From the NCBI RefSeq assembly GCF_900100435.1, contig NZ_FNEX01000019.1, positions 86,968 to 150,967 of the forward strand: 64,000 bases of DNA, read 5' to 3'. This document shows, one piece after another, positions 27,704-36,666 of this stretch; the first letter of the stretch is position 1; every line of letters begins with the position of its first letter. The notes under the pieces are model-generated. The model searched no databases and was not told where the DNA came from. It saw only the letters and a program-made list of their open reading frames with translations. The stretch is from Pedobacter sp. ok626 (GTDB lineage Bacteria; Bacteroidota; Bacteroidia; Sphingobacteriales; Sphingobacteriaceae). The position numbers and the translations under genes were made by a program.

Positions 27704-29302
27704 ATGAAATATCATAAAATAATAATATTCGCACTAGTTTTGCTTGGCACAACCAGCTGCAAGAAATGGTTAGATGTAAACTCGGATCCGGCTACGCCAC
27801 AGAAAGCTAAAGCTGAATATCTGCTTTCGCCCATTATCTATCAAATGGCTAACAATACGGCGACTGATAACAGGATTATTTTTAAGTATACTCAAGATAT
27901 GTTTGGTCAGGATATTACATCTTTTACTACCGCGTGGGAAAAACATGGTTATCAAACAAACAGCGATATAGGCGGTTCGATGTGGAGGATGGTGTACCTG
28001 AATTTTGGGCCAAATTTAGAAGATATGATCAAAGATGCTGAAGCTACAAATAAGTGGACTTATGCTGGTATTGGTTATGCGATAAAAGCATGGGGTTTTC
28101 AGTTGTTAACAGATGCTCATGGACCCGTGATTTTGGATGAAGCTTTTAGGGAGCAGCTTCAATTTAAGTACCAGGATCAGCCGGAAGTTTATGCACGTGT
28201 TAGGGAATGGAGCCAAAAAGCTTTGGAGTGTTTTACCAAAACAGATGAAGTTGGAGTGTCAGTCCTATTGGCGGGTGTATCTGGAGATCAGATGTACAAA
28301 GGGGATAGAGTTAAGTGGCGTAAATTTATATATGGTTTACTTGCCCAGCAATATAGTCATCTGGTTAACAAAGTGGAATTTAGGACTCAATATGCAGATA
28401 GTGTGGTTAAATATGTTGATTTGTCTTTTTCGGCAGCGACCGATGATGCTACAATTAATTTTGCAGGCGCAACAGGTGCAGACTCTAATCCTTTTAGTCA
28501 GAATTTTGGTATGTATACAGTTACGGCGACTACGGCACCGACTTATGGTCGAGTTAGTCAAAACATAGTTAGCCTCCTTACCGGTGGGATTAGGGGGACT
28601 GCTGCGATTGATCCAAAAACATCGACTGATCCGAGGCTTACAAGGATGATTAACCCGGTTCCATCCACAGGAGTTTATAGAGGAGCTTTCCCTTTCAATG
28701 GAACAGCTACTACCCCTCATATTTTAGGGGCTTTAAGTGGTACGGTTTTAGCGCCTTTTCCTGGAAAATATCTCTATGCAAATGCGGCGAGATATCCCAT
28801 TATGAGCTATGCTCAACTTCAGTTTGCAAAAGCAGAGGCTTTATGGTGGAAGGGGAATGCAAATGGGGCTTTTACTGCATATGTGAATGGCATAAAGGGG
28901 CATATGGATTTTATTAATCTCTATGGTAGAAATGGAAATCCGGCTGCGCCAGTGATTACTCAGGTGGAGATTGATGATTACTTGAAGACGACCGAGGTGG
29001 CTCAAAATTCAGCAAGTCTGACCATATCGGATATTATGCAGCAGAAGTATATAGCACAATGGGGATGGGCCGGCATGGAGCAGTGGAGTGATTTAAGGAA
29101 ATATCGTTATAGTTCATCGGTTTATAGAACATATAAGCAACTTGAAACGGGTGATTTTTACGATAGGAACCTTGGTAGATATGCTTACCGATTAAGGCCT
29201 AGGTATGCCTCAGAGTATATCTGGAATAGAGACGAACTGGAGAAGTGGGGTGGATTGTACGGTAATTATCATACGTTTGAAACCTGGTCTAATCTTCCTT
29301 AA
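27704..29302 (+). CDS. SusD/RagB-like lipoprotein (SusD-like 2 type)
   Basis: 532 residues with a lipobox LLGTTSCKKWLDVN. The C-terminal pattern ISDIMQQKYIAQWGWAGMEQWSDLRKYRY is the hallmark of the SusD-like 2 branch, also seen in the proteins at 34325 and 42624. It would act as the surface lid for the SusC transporter encoded 10 bases upstream. It is followed after 18 bases by a DUF4397 lipoprotein gene in the same operon. Confidence 0.92.
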   Translation: MKYHKIIIFALVLLGTTSCKKWLDVNSDPATPQKAKAEYLLSPIIYQMANNTATDNRIIFKYTQDMFGQDITSFTTAWEKHGYQTNSDIGGSMWRMVYLNFGPNLEDMIKDAEATNKWTYAGIGYAIKAWGFQLLTDAHGPVILDEAFREQLQFKYQDQPEVYARVREWSQKALECFTKTDEVGVSVLLAGVSGDQMYKGDRVKWRKFIYGLLAQQYSHLVNKVEFRTQYADSVVKYVDLSFSAATDDATINFAGATGADSNPFSQNFGMYTVTATTAPTYGRVSQNIVSLLTGGIRGTAAIDPKTSTDPRLTRMINPVPSTGVYRGAFPFNGTATTPHILGALSGTVLAPFPGKYLYANAARYPIMSYAQLQFAKAEALWWKGNANGAFTAYVNGIKGHMDFINLYGRNGNPAAPVITQVEIDDYLKTTEVAQNSASLTISDIMQQKYIAQWGWAGMEQWSDLRKYRYSSSVYRTYKQLETGDFYDRNLGRYAYRLRPRYASEYIWNRDELEKWGGLYGNYHTFETWSNLP

Positions 29303-29320
29303 AACTTAAATATAGATATT

Positions 29321-30088
29321 ATGAAATCGATCATACAAATATTTACAACAATACTTTTAACAGTGGTTATATGTTCATCTTGTACGAAAAATGAAATCCA
29401 TTATGGCGAGTTTGAAAAAGTAACACCCGATCAGGTGATGTTAAAAGTGAATTATAATATTGCTTATGCTGCAAATCCATTTGTTCAGATTAAAATTAAT
29501 GGAGCCCGTGTAAGTGCGCTTATTCAAACGCGTTACCCTTATCCTGGAGGGGGCTATGGTACGCTAGGAGATTCAAGGCCAGATTATTTAGTGACAAAGC
29601 CCGGAAATCAAGAGGTTTCTATATCGATTCCTAAAAAGGGAACTAATATAGATTCTGTACTGTTATATAAAACCTCAATAGCTGTGGAGGCTGGTAAAGC
29701 GTATACATTGCATCTAACAGATACGGCAGCAACTACAAGTAGTTTGCTGGCCTTAGATGATTTTACGCTTCCCGATTCGGGTGCTGTACGATATAAGTTT
29801 GTAAACCTGATGCCTAATGTGCCTTCAGTTGATTTGTATTATGGTACTACGTTAATGGCTTCGGGTATTGGTTATTTAAAAGAAAGCGATTATTTTACTA
29901 TGAAAATCCCAGCAGGTACTGTTCTTGCCTGGACGGTTAGGACTGCGGGAGGTACAACGGCTTTGGCTACTTATAGTAGTGTAAGCACTGTGTTGAACAG
30001 AAGAATCTATACTATTTTTGCTACGGGGTATACCGGGCGAACGGATAATGTTCGAAAGCCGTATTTGGCTTTCTTCCTGACGAGATAA
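29321..30088 (+). CDS. DUF4397-domain lipoprotein
   Basis: 255 residues. A lipobox (ICSSCTKNE) anchors it, probably on the outer membrane. Two related beta-sandwich segments are visible; the second begins VRYKFVNLMPNVPSVDLYYG, the DUF4397 signature. Such proteins often follow SusD in Bacteroidota and may act as extra surface binding proteins for the imported glycan. It is the last gene of the operon before a strong terminator. No catalytic motif is seen, so this SusCD set has no enzyme of its own. Confidence 0.8.
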   Translation: MKSIIQIFTTILLTVVICSSCTKNEIHYGEFEKVTPDQVMLKVNYNIAYAANPFVQIKINGARVSALIQTRYPYPGGGYGTLGDSRPDYLVTKPGNQEVSISIPKKGTNIDSVLLYKTSIAVEAGKAYTLHLTDTAATTSSLLALDDFTLPDSGAVRYKFVNLMPNVPSVDLYYGTTLMASGIGYLKESDYFTMKIPAGTVLAWTVRTAGGTTALATYSSVSTVLNRRIYTIFATGYTGRTDNVRKPYLAFFLTR

Positions 30089-30110
30089 TTATTTTGTAAG
30101 TGTTCAACTC

Positions 30111-30141
30111 GCCTGTCTGAAATTCTCAGACAGGCTTTTTT
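30111..30141 (+). terminator. Intrinsic terminator after the DUF4397 gene
   Basis: Ten-bp stem gcctgtctga (30111-30120) with its complement at 30126-30135, loop aattc, followed by six T residues. Confidence 0.93.
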
Positions 30142-30177
30142 GTAATTAGAATTTTTCGCGAGGTGTAAATGTAATTG

Positions 30178-30927
30178 CTAAAGAATTTGTAAGGTTTTTA
30201 CAGCTTTGTAAGCATTCAATTCTGGTGCCTGAGGATTAAGCTCGGTAATTAAATAATCTATATTTTCTAAAGGGGCCACTTTTAGTCTCAGAGAGGTGTC
30301 AAGTTTTTCTGATATACAAAGGATGACGGATTTTTTTGAGGCGCTGAGCATTGCTTTTTTTAGCTGATTGATTTCCCAGTCTGTGTCGGTTAGTCCGTCA
30401 TGTGGATGGATCGCGCTGGTTCCAAGTAGGCAAAGGTCGGCATTGATCTCCGATAGTTGAGTGATGACGTGTCCTCCGTAAGTTATCTGTGAGTTTTTGG
30501 AAAATAGACCGCCAATCAGAATGACTTCTACTTTGGCATATTTGGCAAGCTCAATAGCTACAAGAGGACTAATTGTAAAAAAAGTAGCGTTTAAATTTTC
30601 TGGTAACTGCTTGGCTAGCTCAATAATTGAGGTTCCTCCTCCTGTTAAAATAACCATCCCGTCTTTGATTAAGGAAATAGTCTTTTTAGCGATGCTGATT
30701 TTAGCGTCCTTGGCGTATACTTCGCTGTCGTCGAAGGAAGATTGGTATGACTTTGATAGTGCTCCTCCATGTACTTTGGATAGCTGACCTTTTTCGGCTA
30801 ATTCCTGGAGATCACGACGAATTGTGTCTTCTGATACATTTAGTAAATGGACAAGATCGGACGTAAGTACACGGTTATGCAAGTTGATTTGGCGCATTAC
30901 AAAGTCGTGCCTTTCTTTTTTAAGCAT
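30178..30927 (-). CDS. DeoR-family transcriptional regulator (copy B)
   Basis: 249 residues, near-duplicate of the protein at 23581; I count about 25 differences plus one added residue near the C terminus. The recognition region NVSEDTIRRDLQEL is unchanged, so both should read the same operator, while several substitutions fall in the sensor domain (for example FVAIGLAK to LVAIELAK, and PQNG to PHDG). It is divergent from the SusC gene at 31275. The two regulators may cross-regulate both SusCD sets. Ligand probably a phosphorylated sugar by family knowledge. Confidence 0.92.
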   Translation of the reverse strand: MLKKERHDFVMRQINLHNRVLTSDLVHLLNVSEDTIRRDLQELAEKGQLSKVHGGALSKSYQSSFDDSEVYAKDAKISIAKKTISLIKDGMVILTGGGTSIIELAKQLPENLNATFFTISPLVAIELAKYAKVEVILIGGLFSKNSQITYGGHVITQLSEINADLCLLGTSAIHPHDGLTDTDWEINQLKKAMLSASKKSVILCISEKLDTSLRLKVAPLENIDYLITELNPQAPELNAYKAVKTLQIL

Positions 30928-30967
30928 ATTGAAAATTTTAGCTAATGTAAATAAAAAATCAAGAAAA
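30178..30967. repeat. Duplicated DeoR gene block, copy B
   Basis: Partner of 23581-24366 in the same orientation. The match covers the whole gene and about 40 bases before the start (taagcatattgaa and aatgtaaataaaaaat are shared). Confidence 0.8.
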
Positions 30968-31274
30968 CGGATTGTGGGCTAAGAGGCTGCTGCTTAGTGT
31001 TCTGTTGGTGTTTTGATAAAAAGAAAGCTAGCTTCTTTTTTGTTTGATTTATGTTCTTTAGCAGGATTTAATGCGGCTCTGCTCTGCGCCTTTATGCGGG
31101 TTAATGCAACATCTTTTTTACAAAAATGGATAAAATCTTTATTATTTGCGGGAAAAAGCTGAAATATATTATTCATATTTACTGACGCTTAGGTTTTTGC
31201 GGTAATTTGCGTGTTTGTGTGTGCTGCTTAAATTCTAAACAGAAAGAACTTGAATTATTAACCAAATAAGCTTT
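30928..31274. other. Intergenic regulatory region between DeoR copy B and SusC
   Basis: 347 bases without a gene. It holds the repeated 16-mer (31092-31107), the 12-mer (31208-31219) and several taatgcgg-like copies (for example 31069-31076). No exact TAnnTTTG box is visible; ggtaatttgcg at 31202 is one base short of one. A small minus-strand ORF inside has no supporting feature. Confidence 0.6.
31092..31219. promoter_or_regulatory. Candidate DeoR operator motifs, copy B
   Basis: Contains ttatgcgggttaatgc at 31092-31107 and tgcgtgtttgtg at 31208-31219, both identical to motifs at 24483-24498 and 24383-24394. Their order relative to the regulator is reversed compared with copy A. Confidence 0.4.
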
Positions 31275-34200
31275 ATGAAAAGAAAAATACTCATGCTATT
31301 CTTGAGTACGTTTTTGCTGGTTGCGCATACCATTGCACAGCAAATAACGGTTACAGGTAAGGTAACATCTGCTGATGATAAGTTAGGTGTCCCGGGTGCC
31401 TCGGTCAAGATTAAAGGTACATCATCTGGGGTGCAAACAAATCTGGATGGTGCCTATTCTATTAAAGTTGCGAAAGGTGAGGTATTGGTGTTCTCTTACA
31501 TCGGTTTCGTAACTCAGGAAAAAACAGTCGGCAGTGCAGCTGTAATTGATGCTGTACTTGCAACAGATTCAAAAGGACTAAGTGAGGTTGTTGTTACGGC
31601 TCTTGGTATTAAGAGAGACAAGCGTACACTTACGTATTCTGTGCAGACTGTAAAAGGGGATGACTTGCGAGATGCTAACCAGTCGAATATTATTAACGGT
31701 TTACAGGGACAGATCGCAGGTGCACAGATTACTTCTTCTGGTGGGTCTCCTGGTTTACCCTCTGAAATTATTCTAAGAGGAGTTTCCTCTTTAACGGGTG
31801 ACAATCAGCCGTTGATGATTGTGGACGGTATAAGGGTAAGTAATGCCTCGTCAGATGGTACCATTAATAGACTTGCAGATTTTAATCCTGCTGATATCGA
31901 GAGTATTTCGGTGTTGAAAGGAGCTGCTGCTGCTGCGCTGTATGGTATTGATGCTGCTTCTGGTGCAATTATTATTACCACTAAAAAAGGAAAAGAAGGG
32001 AAGATGCAGTCTAACCTTTCTTATAAGTCATTTATAGAGACTGTGGGTCGTACGCCTGAGCAACAGAAGATATATACTTCTGGTACAGGAAGTGGGTTTG
32101 ATGAAAGTTCAATCTCATCATGGGGAAGAAAATATCGGAGCGATGAGTTAATTTATAATAATATTGACAGATTCTTTAAAACTGGTGTAGTTCATGATGT
32201 TAATTTCAATGCGACGGGAGGAGCGGAGAAATTCAATTACTACATGTCTGGTAATTACAATAATGGGTCCTCTATTATTCCTAACACTGAAACAGATAAG
32301 TTTTCGATGTTGATAAAAGGATCAGCTCAATTGGCTAAAAACCTTGAGTTAAATGCATCCGCTAACTATATTAAAAATAATATCAAAGAAGGAATTGTTG
32401 GAGGGAGCTCTGGTGGTTATGCCAATGGTATTTATATGTACCCACTTCGTTATGACATCAACAGGTATCAATATGAAAATGGAAATCCTTACTATGAATA
32501 CTATGAAAATAGTGGCTCTGAAGAAACGGCTAGGATTTCGCCAATGTGGGGGGTAATGAGAAATCCTAGAAATACAGGGACTCAACGTATTGTTGTTAAT
32601 GGTGAACTTGCTTATAAAGCCAATGACTGGATCAATTTGTCATTCAGATCAGGACAAGATTATTACAATCAGGAGTTTTCAAATATTACTGTTCCAGGTA
32701 CACCTGGGAGTTATATGAAAGATGGTCGTTTATATCAAACCAAAGGAAATTATAAATATCAAACAAATATCTTTAACAGTACTTTTGATAGAAATATCAT
32801 TAAAGACTTAAGAGCTACTTTAATTTTAGGTGCAAGCTCAGAGTATTTTGAAGCAAGTACAAATTCTTTTACAGGGACAGGTTTTATTGTGCCTGATATC
32901 TATAGTGTAAATAATATTCCAGCTACTAACTTAATAACGGCTGAAGGCCTCAGAAAGAGACAACGATATGCTGTATATGGTGACTTTAAGTTAGATTATA
33001 AGAATATGCTGAGTTTTGGAATAACAGGTCGTAATGACTGGTCGTCTACATTGCCGATAAATGCCAGATCATTTTATTCGCCTTCATTCTCGGGTAGTTT
33101 TACTTTTTCTGAACTGTTTGAAAATAAAGACAGTTGGTTTGGTAAGCTGAGAGCCAGCTATGCTAAAGTTGGTAAGGATGCGCCAATTTATGCTACTTAT
33201 ACAACCTTATCCCCATATTATGGCATTGGTGGGGGGTATCAGAATAACCCTACTATTGGTGGTAACACAAACCTGGTGGCTGAGACAACCAGAGAAAAGG
33301 AATTTGGTGTTGAATTTAGGTTGTTTAAAAGTCGTTTAAATATAGAGGCTGCATATTATGATAAGGAGAGTCATGATCAGATCGTAACGGCGAGGGTTCC
33401 GCTTCCAACTGGATTTGTTAACCAGACTTTTAATGCAGGTAAACTAAGAAACAGAGGTTTCGAATTATCCTTAACTGGAATTCCAGTGAAAACTAAAGAC
33501 TTTACTTGGTCCGCAACATTAAACACCTGGATCAATAGATCTAAAATGCTGGAATTCCCTGGGCAGATTGAAGTGTTCCCTTATACTTTTGGAAATCCTT
33601 ACAATGCTGCAAAAGCCGCATCTATGCTAAATATGCCAGTATTGGGCATTGTAGGAACTGATTATTTGAAGAATGATGATGGTTATACTGTGATTGGTGG
33701 TGATGGATATCCGGTAATTAATAGTGCAAATTCAGCACAGTATATAGGTAATCGTGAGCCTAAGCTAAATTTTGGCTTCCTAAATAGATTTAATTATAAG
33801 GATTTCTCCCTTTCGTTTTTATGGGATTTCCGTTTCGGGGGAGACGTGTATAATGCTACACGTTTAGGAATGACTTCGAGAGGTATTTCTAAGGAGGTTG
33901 GTGATTGGAGGGACCAATCCTTTACTTTTAATGGAGTGGTTTTACAGGATGATGGTTCTTATGTTAAAAACACCAAACAGGTTTCGCTTGATTACAAGTA
34001 CTTCGTTGAAAATTATGCTGTTACAGGGACTAATTTTATCGAAACTGTTAATTGGGCGAGAGTAAGATACATCACTTTGGCTTATTCGCTTCCAAAAAAA
34101 TATACAGATAGGTTAAAACTAGCTAGGGTGGGAATTGAACTATCTGCACAGAACCCTATTCTGATTACAAACTATTCAGGTGGTGATCCTGAAGTAAATA

Positions 34201-34307
34201 GTGCTGGACCAAATGCAGGCGGTGGCGGAGGTAGTACTATGGGGGTAGATTATGGTGCTATACCGCTATCAAGATCTTATTCAATAGGTATATCCGTTGG
34301 GTTTTAA
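31275..34307 (+). CDS. SusC/RagA TonB-dependent outer-membrane transporter
   Basis: 1010 residues. Signal peptide LLVAHTIAQQ, carboxypeptidase-like domain (TVTGKVTSADDKLGVPGAS), plug signature SEVVVTALGIKRDKRTLTYS and DIESISVLKGAAAAALYGIDA, and a barrel ending RSYSIGISVGF are clear. It heads an operon of SusC, SusD, two lipoproteins and a GH18 enzyme, spaced by 5-25 bases, so its likely cargo is chitin- or GlcNAc-containing oligosaccharide released at the surface. The divergent DeoR gene at 30178 is the probable regulator. Confidence 0.93.
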   Translation: MKRKILMLFLSTFLLVAHTIAQQITVTGKVTSADDKLGVPGASVKIKGTSSGVQTNLDGAYSIKVAKGEVLVFSYIGFVTQEKTVGSAAVIDAVLATDSKGLSEVVVTALGIKRDKRTLTYSVQTVKGDDLRDANQSNIINGLQGQIAGAQITSSGGSPGLPSEIILRGVSSLTGDNQPLMIVDGIRVSNASSDGTINRLADFNPADIESISVLKGAAAAALYGIDAASGAIIITTKKGKEGKMQSNLSYKSFIETVGRTPEQQKIYTSGTGSGFDESSISSWGRKYRSDELIYNNIDRFFKTGVVHDVNFNATGGAEKFNYYMSGNYNNGSSIIPNTETDKFSMLIKGSAQLAKNLELNASANYIKNNIKEGIVGGSSGGYANGIYMYPLRYDINRYQYENGNPYYEYYENSGSEETARISPMWGVMRNPRNTGTQRIVVNGELAYKANDWINLSFRSGQDYYNQEFSNITVPGTPGSYMKDGRLYQTKGNYKYQTNIFNSTFDRNIIKDLRATLILGASSEYFEASTNSFTGTGFIVPDIYSVNNIPATNLITAEGLRKRQRYAVYGDFKLDYKNMLSFGITGRNDWSSTLPINARSFYSPSFSGSFTFSELFENKDSWFGKLRASYAKVGKDAPIYATYTTLSPYYGIGGGYQNNPTIGGNTNLVAETTREKEFGVEFRLFKSRLNIEAAYYDKESHDQIVTARVPLPTGFVNQTFNAGKLRNRGFELSLTGIPVKTKDFTWSATLNTWINRSKMLEFPGQIEVFPYTFGNPYNAAKAASMLNMPVLGIVGTDYLKNDDGYTVIGGDGYPVINSANSAQYIGNREPKLNFGFLNRFNYKDFSLSFLWDFRFGGDVYNATRLGMTSRGISKEVGDWRDQSFTFNGVVLQDDGSYVKNTKQVSLDYKYFVENYAVTGTNFIETVNWARVRYITLAYSLPKKYTDRLKLARVGIELSAQNPILITNYSGGDPEVNSAGPNAGGGGGSTMGVDYGAIPLSRSYSIGISVGF

Positions 34308-34324
34308 TATTATCAGTTAAGATT

Positions 34325-35866
34325 ATGAAAAATATATTTAAATTAATACCAGTGCTGCTTATCGTCATTTTGACATCCTGCAGTAAAAATCTGGACATCA
34401 ATATAGATCCGAAGCAGCCGGTAACTACTGCGCCAAATTTGAGATTGCCTGCGATATTAGGGAACATGGCTTATCATTTGTATTCCCATGCTAGGTTTTC
34501 TTCGTATCATTCCTTTTATATAACCAGTCGATATAACACAAGTAAGGTTGAGGCATTGTGGAATTATAATGATGTAACTCGTTTGGGTGCTTGGCGTTGG
34601 CATTATTTTGACGTAGGTAGTAATTGTTTGGGTATGATTGAACGTGCTGAGGTGGATGGAACGTATAATTACAGAGGTGTAGGTAAAATTATGCTTGCCT
34701 TTTCTTATTTAACAGCAACTGATTCTTTTGGTGATATGCCTTATAAAGAAGCGTATAAAGGTATTTATTACCCTAAATACGATACTCAAGAAGTTGTATA
34801 TGCTGAAATAGCTAAGTTACTTAACGATGGAATTGCTGATTTGAATAAGTCAAATGCATCAGATCCTACAATGAATGGAACTGCAGATTTGATTTATCAG
34901 GGAGATTTGAATAAATGGAAAGCTTTTGCTGAAGCCGTGAAAGCCCGGTTATTGTTGCATACTGCAAATTTTCAGAATGGGTATGATGCAGTGCTTTCGG
35001 CAGTAAATACATCTTTAAGTGGGTTTTCGGATGCGGTTTTTAAGTATCCGACCACACCTACAAAGGATTGGGAGCGGAACATGTGGGGGGCTTCTATTGC
35101 CAGGCCGGAATGGAATTTTGCTGAGATTGTAAATATGTTGAACAATTCTGTTAGTACAGATCTGTTTATGAGTTATATGACGGTAGGAGAGCCTGGTTTG
35201 AAGTTTGATCCAAGGCTATTTAAGTTAACAACACCAGGTGTGAAAAATACTTATTATGGTGCGAAAGCGTCAGAAGGATTAGTCGTGCCTAATTGGCCTG
35301 TACCAATACCTCCAGCAGACCCGGTACCTCCTGTTATGGATGATTTTGCTAATTTATACAATGGACATTGGACTGCTGATAACTCACCATTCCCATACAT
35401 CTTAAAAGAAGAGTTGTATTTTATTAAAGCGGAGGCCGCATTTTATAAAGCCGATCATGCCACTGCTTTTGATGCTTATAAAGAAGGTATAAAACTGAAT
35501 ATGCAAAGGTTAGGTGTAGCAGAGTCGGAGATTACGGCTTACTTGGCTTCTTCAAAGATAAAACAAGATGCGGCATCGCTTGAGATTAGTGATATTATGG
35601 TTCAGAAATACATTGCATTGTACCTACAAGCTGAAACATGGGTAGATCTTAGAAGATATGGTTATAACGCTAAAGCTTACCCAGGTATATATTATCCTGC
35701 TAAAGCTTCAAGTGAATGGGCTGGTAAATGGATACAAAGATTGCCGTATGACAATCAAACAGAATACATTTACAATCCTCAAGAAATGGCAAGGCTAGGC
35801 GCTACAGCTAGAAACTGGGTATTTACGCCTGTTTGGTGGGCAGATAAATCTACACTTAAAAATTAA
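34325..35866 (+). CDS. SusD/RagB-like lipoprotein (SusD-like 2 type)
   Basis: 513 residues with a lipobox LIVILTSCSKNLDIN. The C-terminal ISDIMVQKYIALYLQAETWVDLRRYGY places it in the SusD-like 2 group. It lies 17 bases after SusC and 5 bases before the next lipoprotein gene. Many surface aromatic residues (for example NWPVPIPPADPVPP region) could contribute to glycan binding, but no binding site can be assigned from sequence alone. Confidence 0.92.
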   Translation: MKNIFKLIPVLLIVILTSCSKNLDINIDPKQPVTTAPNLRLPAILGNMAYHLYSHARFSSYHSFYITSRYNTSKVEALWNYNDVTRLGAWRWHYFDVGSNCLGMIERAEVDGTYNYRGVGKIMLAFSYLTATDSFGDMPYKEAYKGIYYPKYDTQEVVYAEIAKLLNDGIADLNKSNASDPTMNGTADLIYQGDLNKWKAFAEAVKARLLLHTANFQNGYDAVLSAVNTSLSGFSDAVFKYPTTPTKDWERNMWGASIARPEWNFAEIVNMLNNSVSTDLFMSYMTVGEPGLKFDPRLFKLTTPGVKNTYYGAKASEGLVVPNWPVPIPPADPVPPVMDDFANLYNGHWTADNSPFPYILKEELYFIKAEAAFYKADHATAFDAYKEGIKLNMQRLGVAESEITAYLASSKIKQDAASLEISDIMVQKYIALYLQAETWVDLRRYGYNAKAYPGIYYPAKASSEWAGKWIQRLPYDNQTEYIYNPQEMARLGATARNWVFTPVWWADKSTLKN

Positions 35867-35871
35867 CGGCT

Positions 35872-36657
35872 ATGAAAAGATATATAATGTTCTTGATGGC
35901 GGGATTATCGCTATTTTCGGTCTCCTGCAAGAAGAATAGTTCAATGGATTTACTTGGGAAACAAAGTGGAGGTTATAATCCACAGTTAAGCGTTTCCTTA
36001 AGTAACAAAACACCTTTGGTTGGTGAGGTAACAGTAGTTACTGCAACGACTTCCCAACGAAAAGACAAGATTGCTAAAGTAGAATTTTCTCATACGCTGT
36101 CAGAGCGTTTTGGTGTGGAGTTATCTTTGGCGAATACAGTGATCAAAACGTGGGATGCTGAAAAACCCATTATGGTAGTAAGAGATACCATGGTAAGAGA
36201 TGTAGTTTGGAAAACGATAAGTAGTACAAATAATGAGTTGGATAATTATTTTGTTACGCTTTCGAACAACTATGTTGTGCCTGTTGCATACGATCGCTTC
36301 ATTCAAACGGATGGCAAATATAAATTTAGTGGACCCGAATTATTGCGCCAGCTTCCTAGTGAAGCATTTGAGATTGTTAAGAGTCAGCTAACCTTTGTAA
36401 TCGGGGTTGCAGATTATTTGAAATTATTTCCTACTGCACCTGATGCTAATTTTGTAATTACGGGCGGGGTAAAAACAGCAGTTTCCGCTATTGGTAAAAC
36501 TTATCTTAGAGATAACTTGACTCGAGAACTATTAATTAGCAATGGCTTAAAGGAAATTAAGAAGCATGGAGCCCTAACTGCATTGATAATAGTTAAGGTA
36601 ACTACCGTAGACGCTGCCCAAACCACTATAAGTAACAGCATTGAATCCATTTACTAA
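35872..36657 (+). CDS. Surface lipoprotein of unknown family in GH18 operon
   Basis: 261 residues with lipobox LFSVSCKKN. The mature part (LSVSLSNKTPLVGEVTVVTA) looks like an Ig-like beta-sandwich followed by a mixed C-terminal half. I do not recognise a named domain with confidence; DUF1735-like proteins occupy this position in other operons. Its place between SusD and a PKD protein suggests a surface glycan-binding protein for the same substrate. No catalytic residues are evident. Confidence 0.75.
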   Translation: MKRYIMFLMAGLSLFSVSCKKNSSMDLLGKQSGGYNPQLSVSLSNKTPLVGEVTVVTATTSQRKDKIAKVEFSHTLSERFGVELSLANTVIKTWDAEKPIMVVRDTMVRDVVWKTISSTNNELDNYFVTLSNNYVVPVAYDRFIQTDGKYKFSGPELLRQLPSEAFEIVKSQLTFVIGVADYLKLFPTAPDANFVITGGVKTAVSAIGKTYLRDNLTRELLISNGLKEIKKHGALTALIIVKVTTVDAAQTTISNSIESIY

Positions 36658-36666
36658 GTTTTAGTC

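Noticed and set aside
30994..31176. 60-residue minus-strand frame between DeoR copy B and SusC
   Set aside because: It spans the candidate operator motifs and has no recognisable start context or domain.
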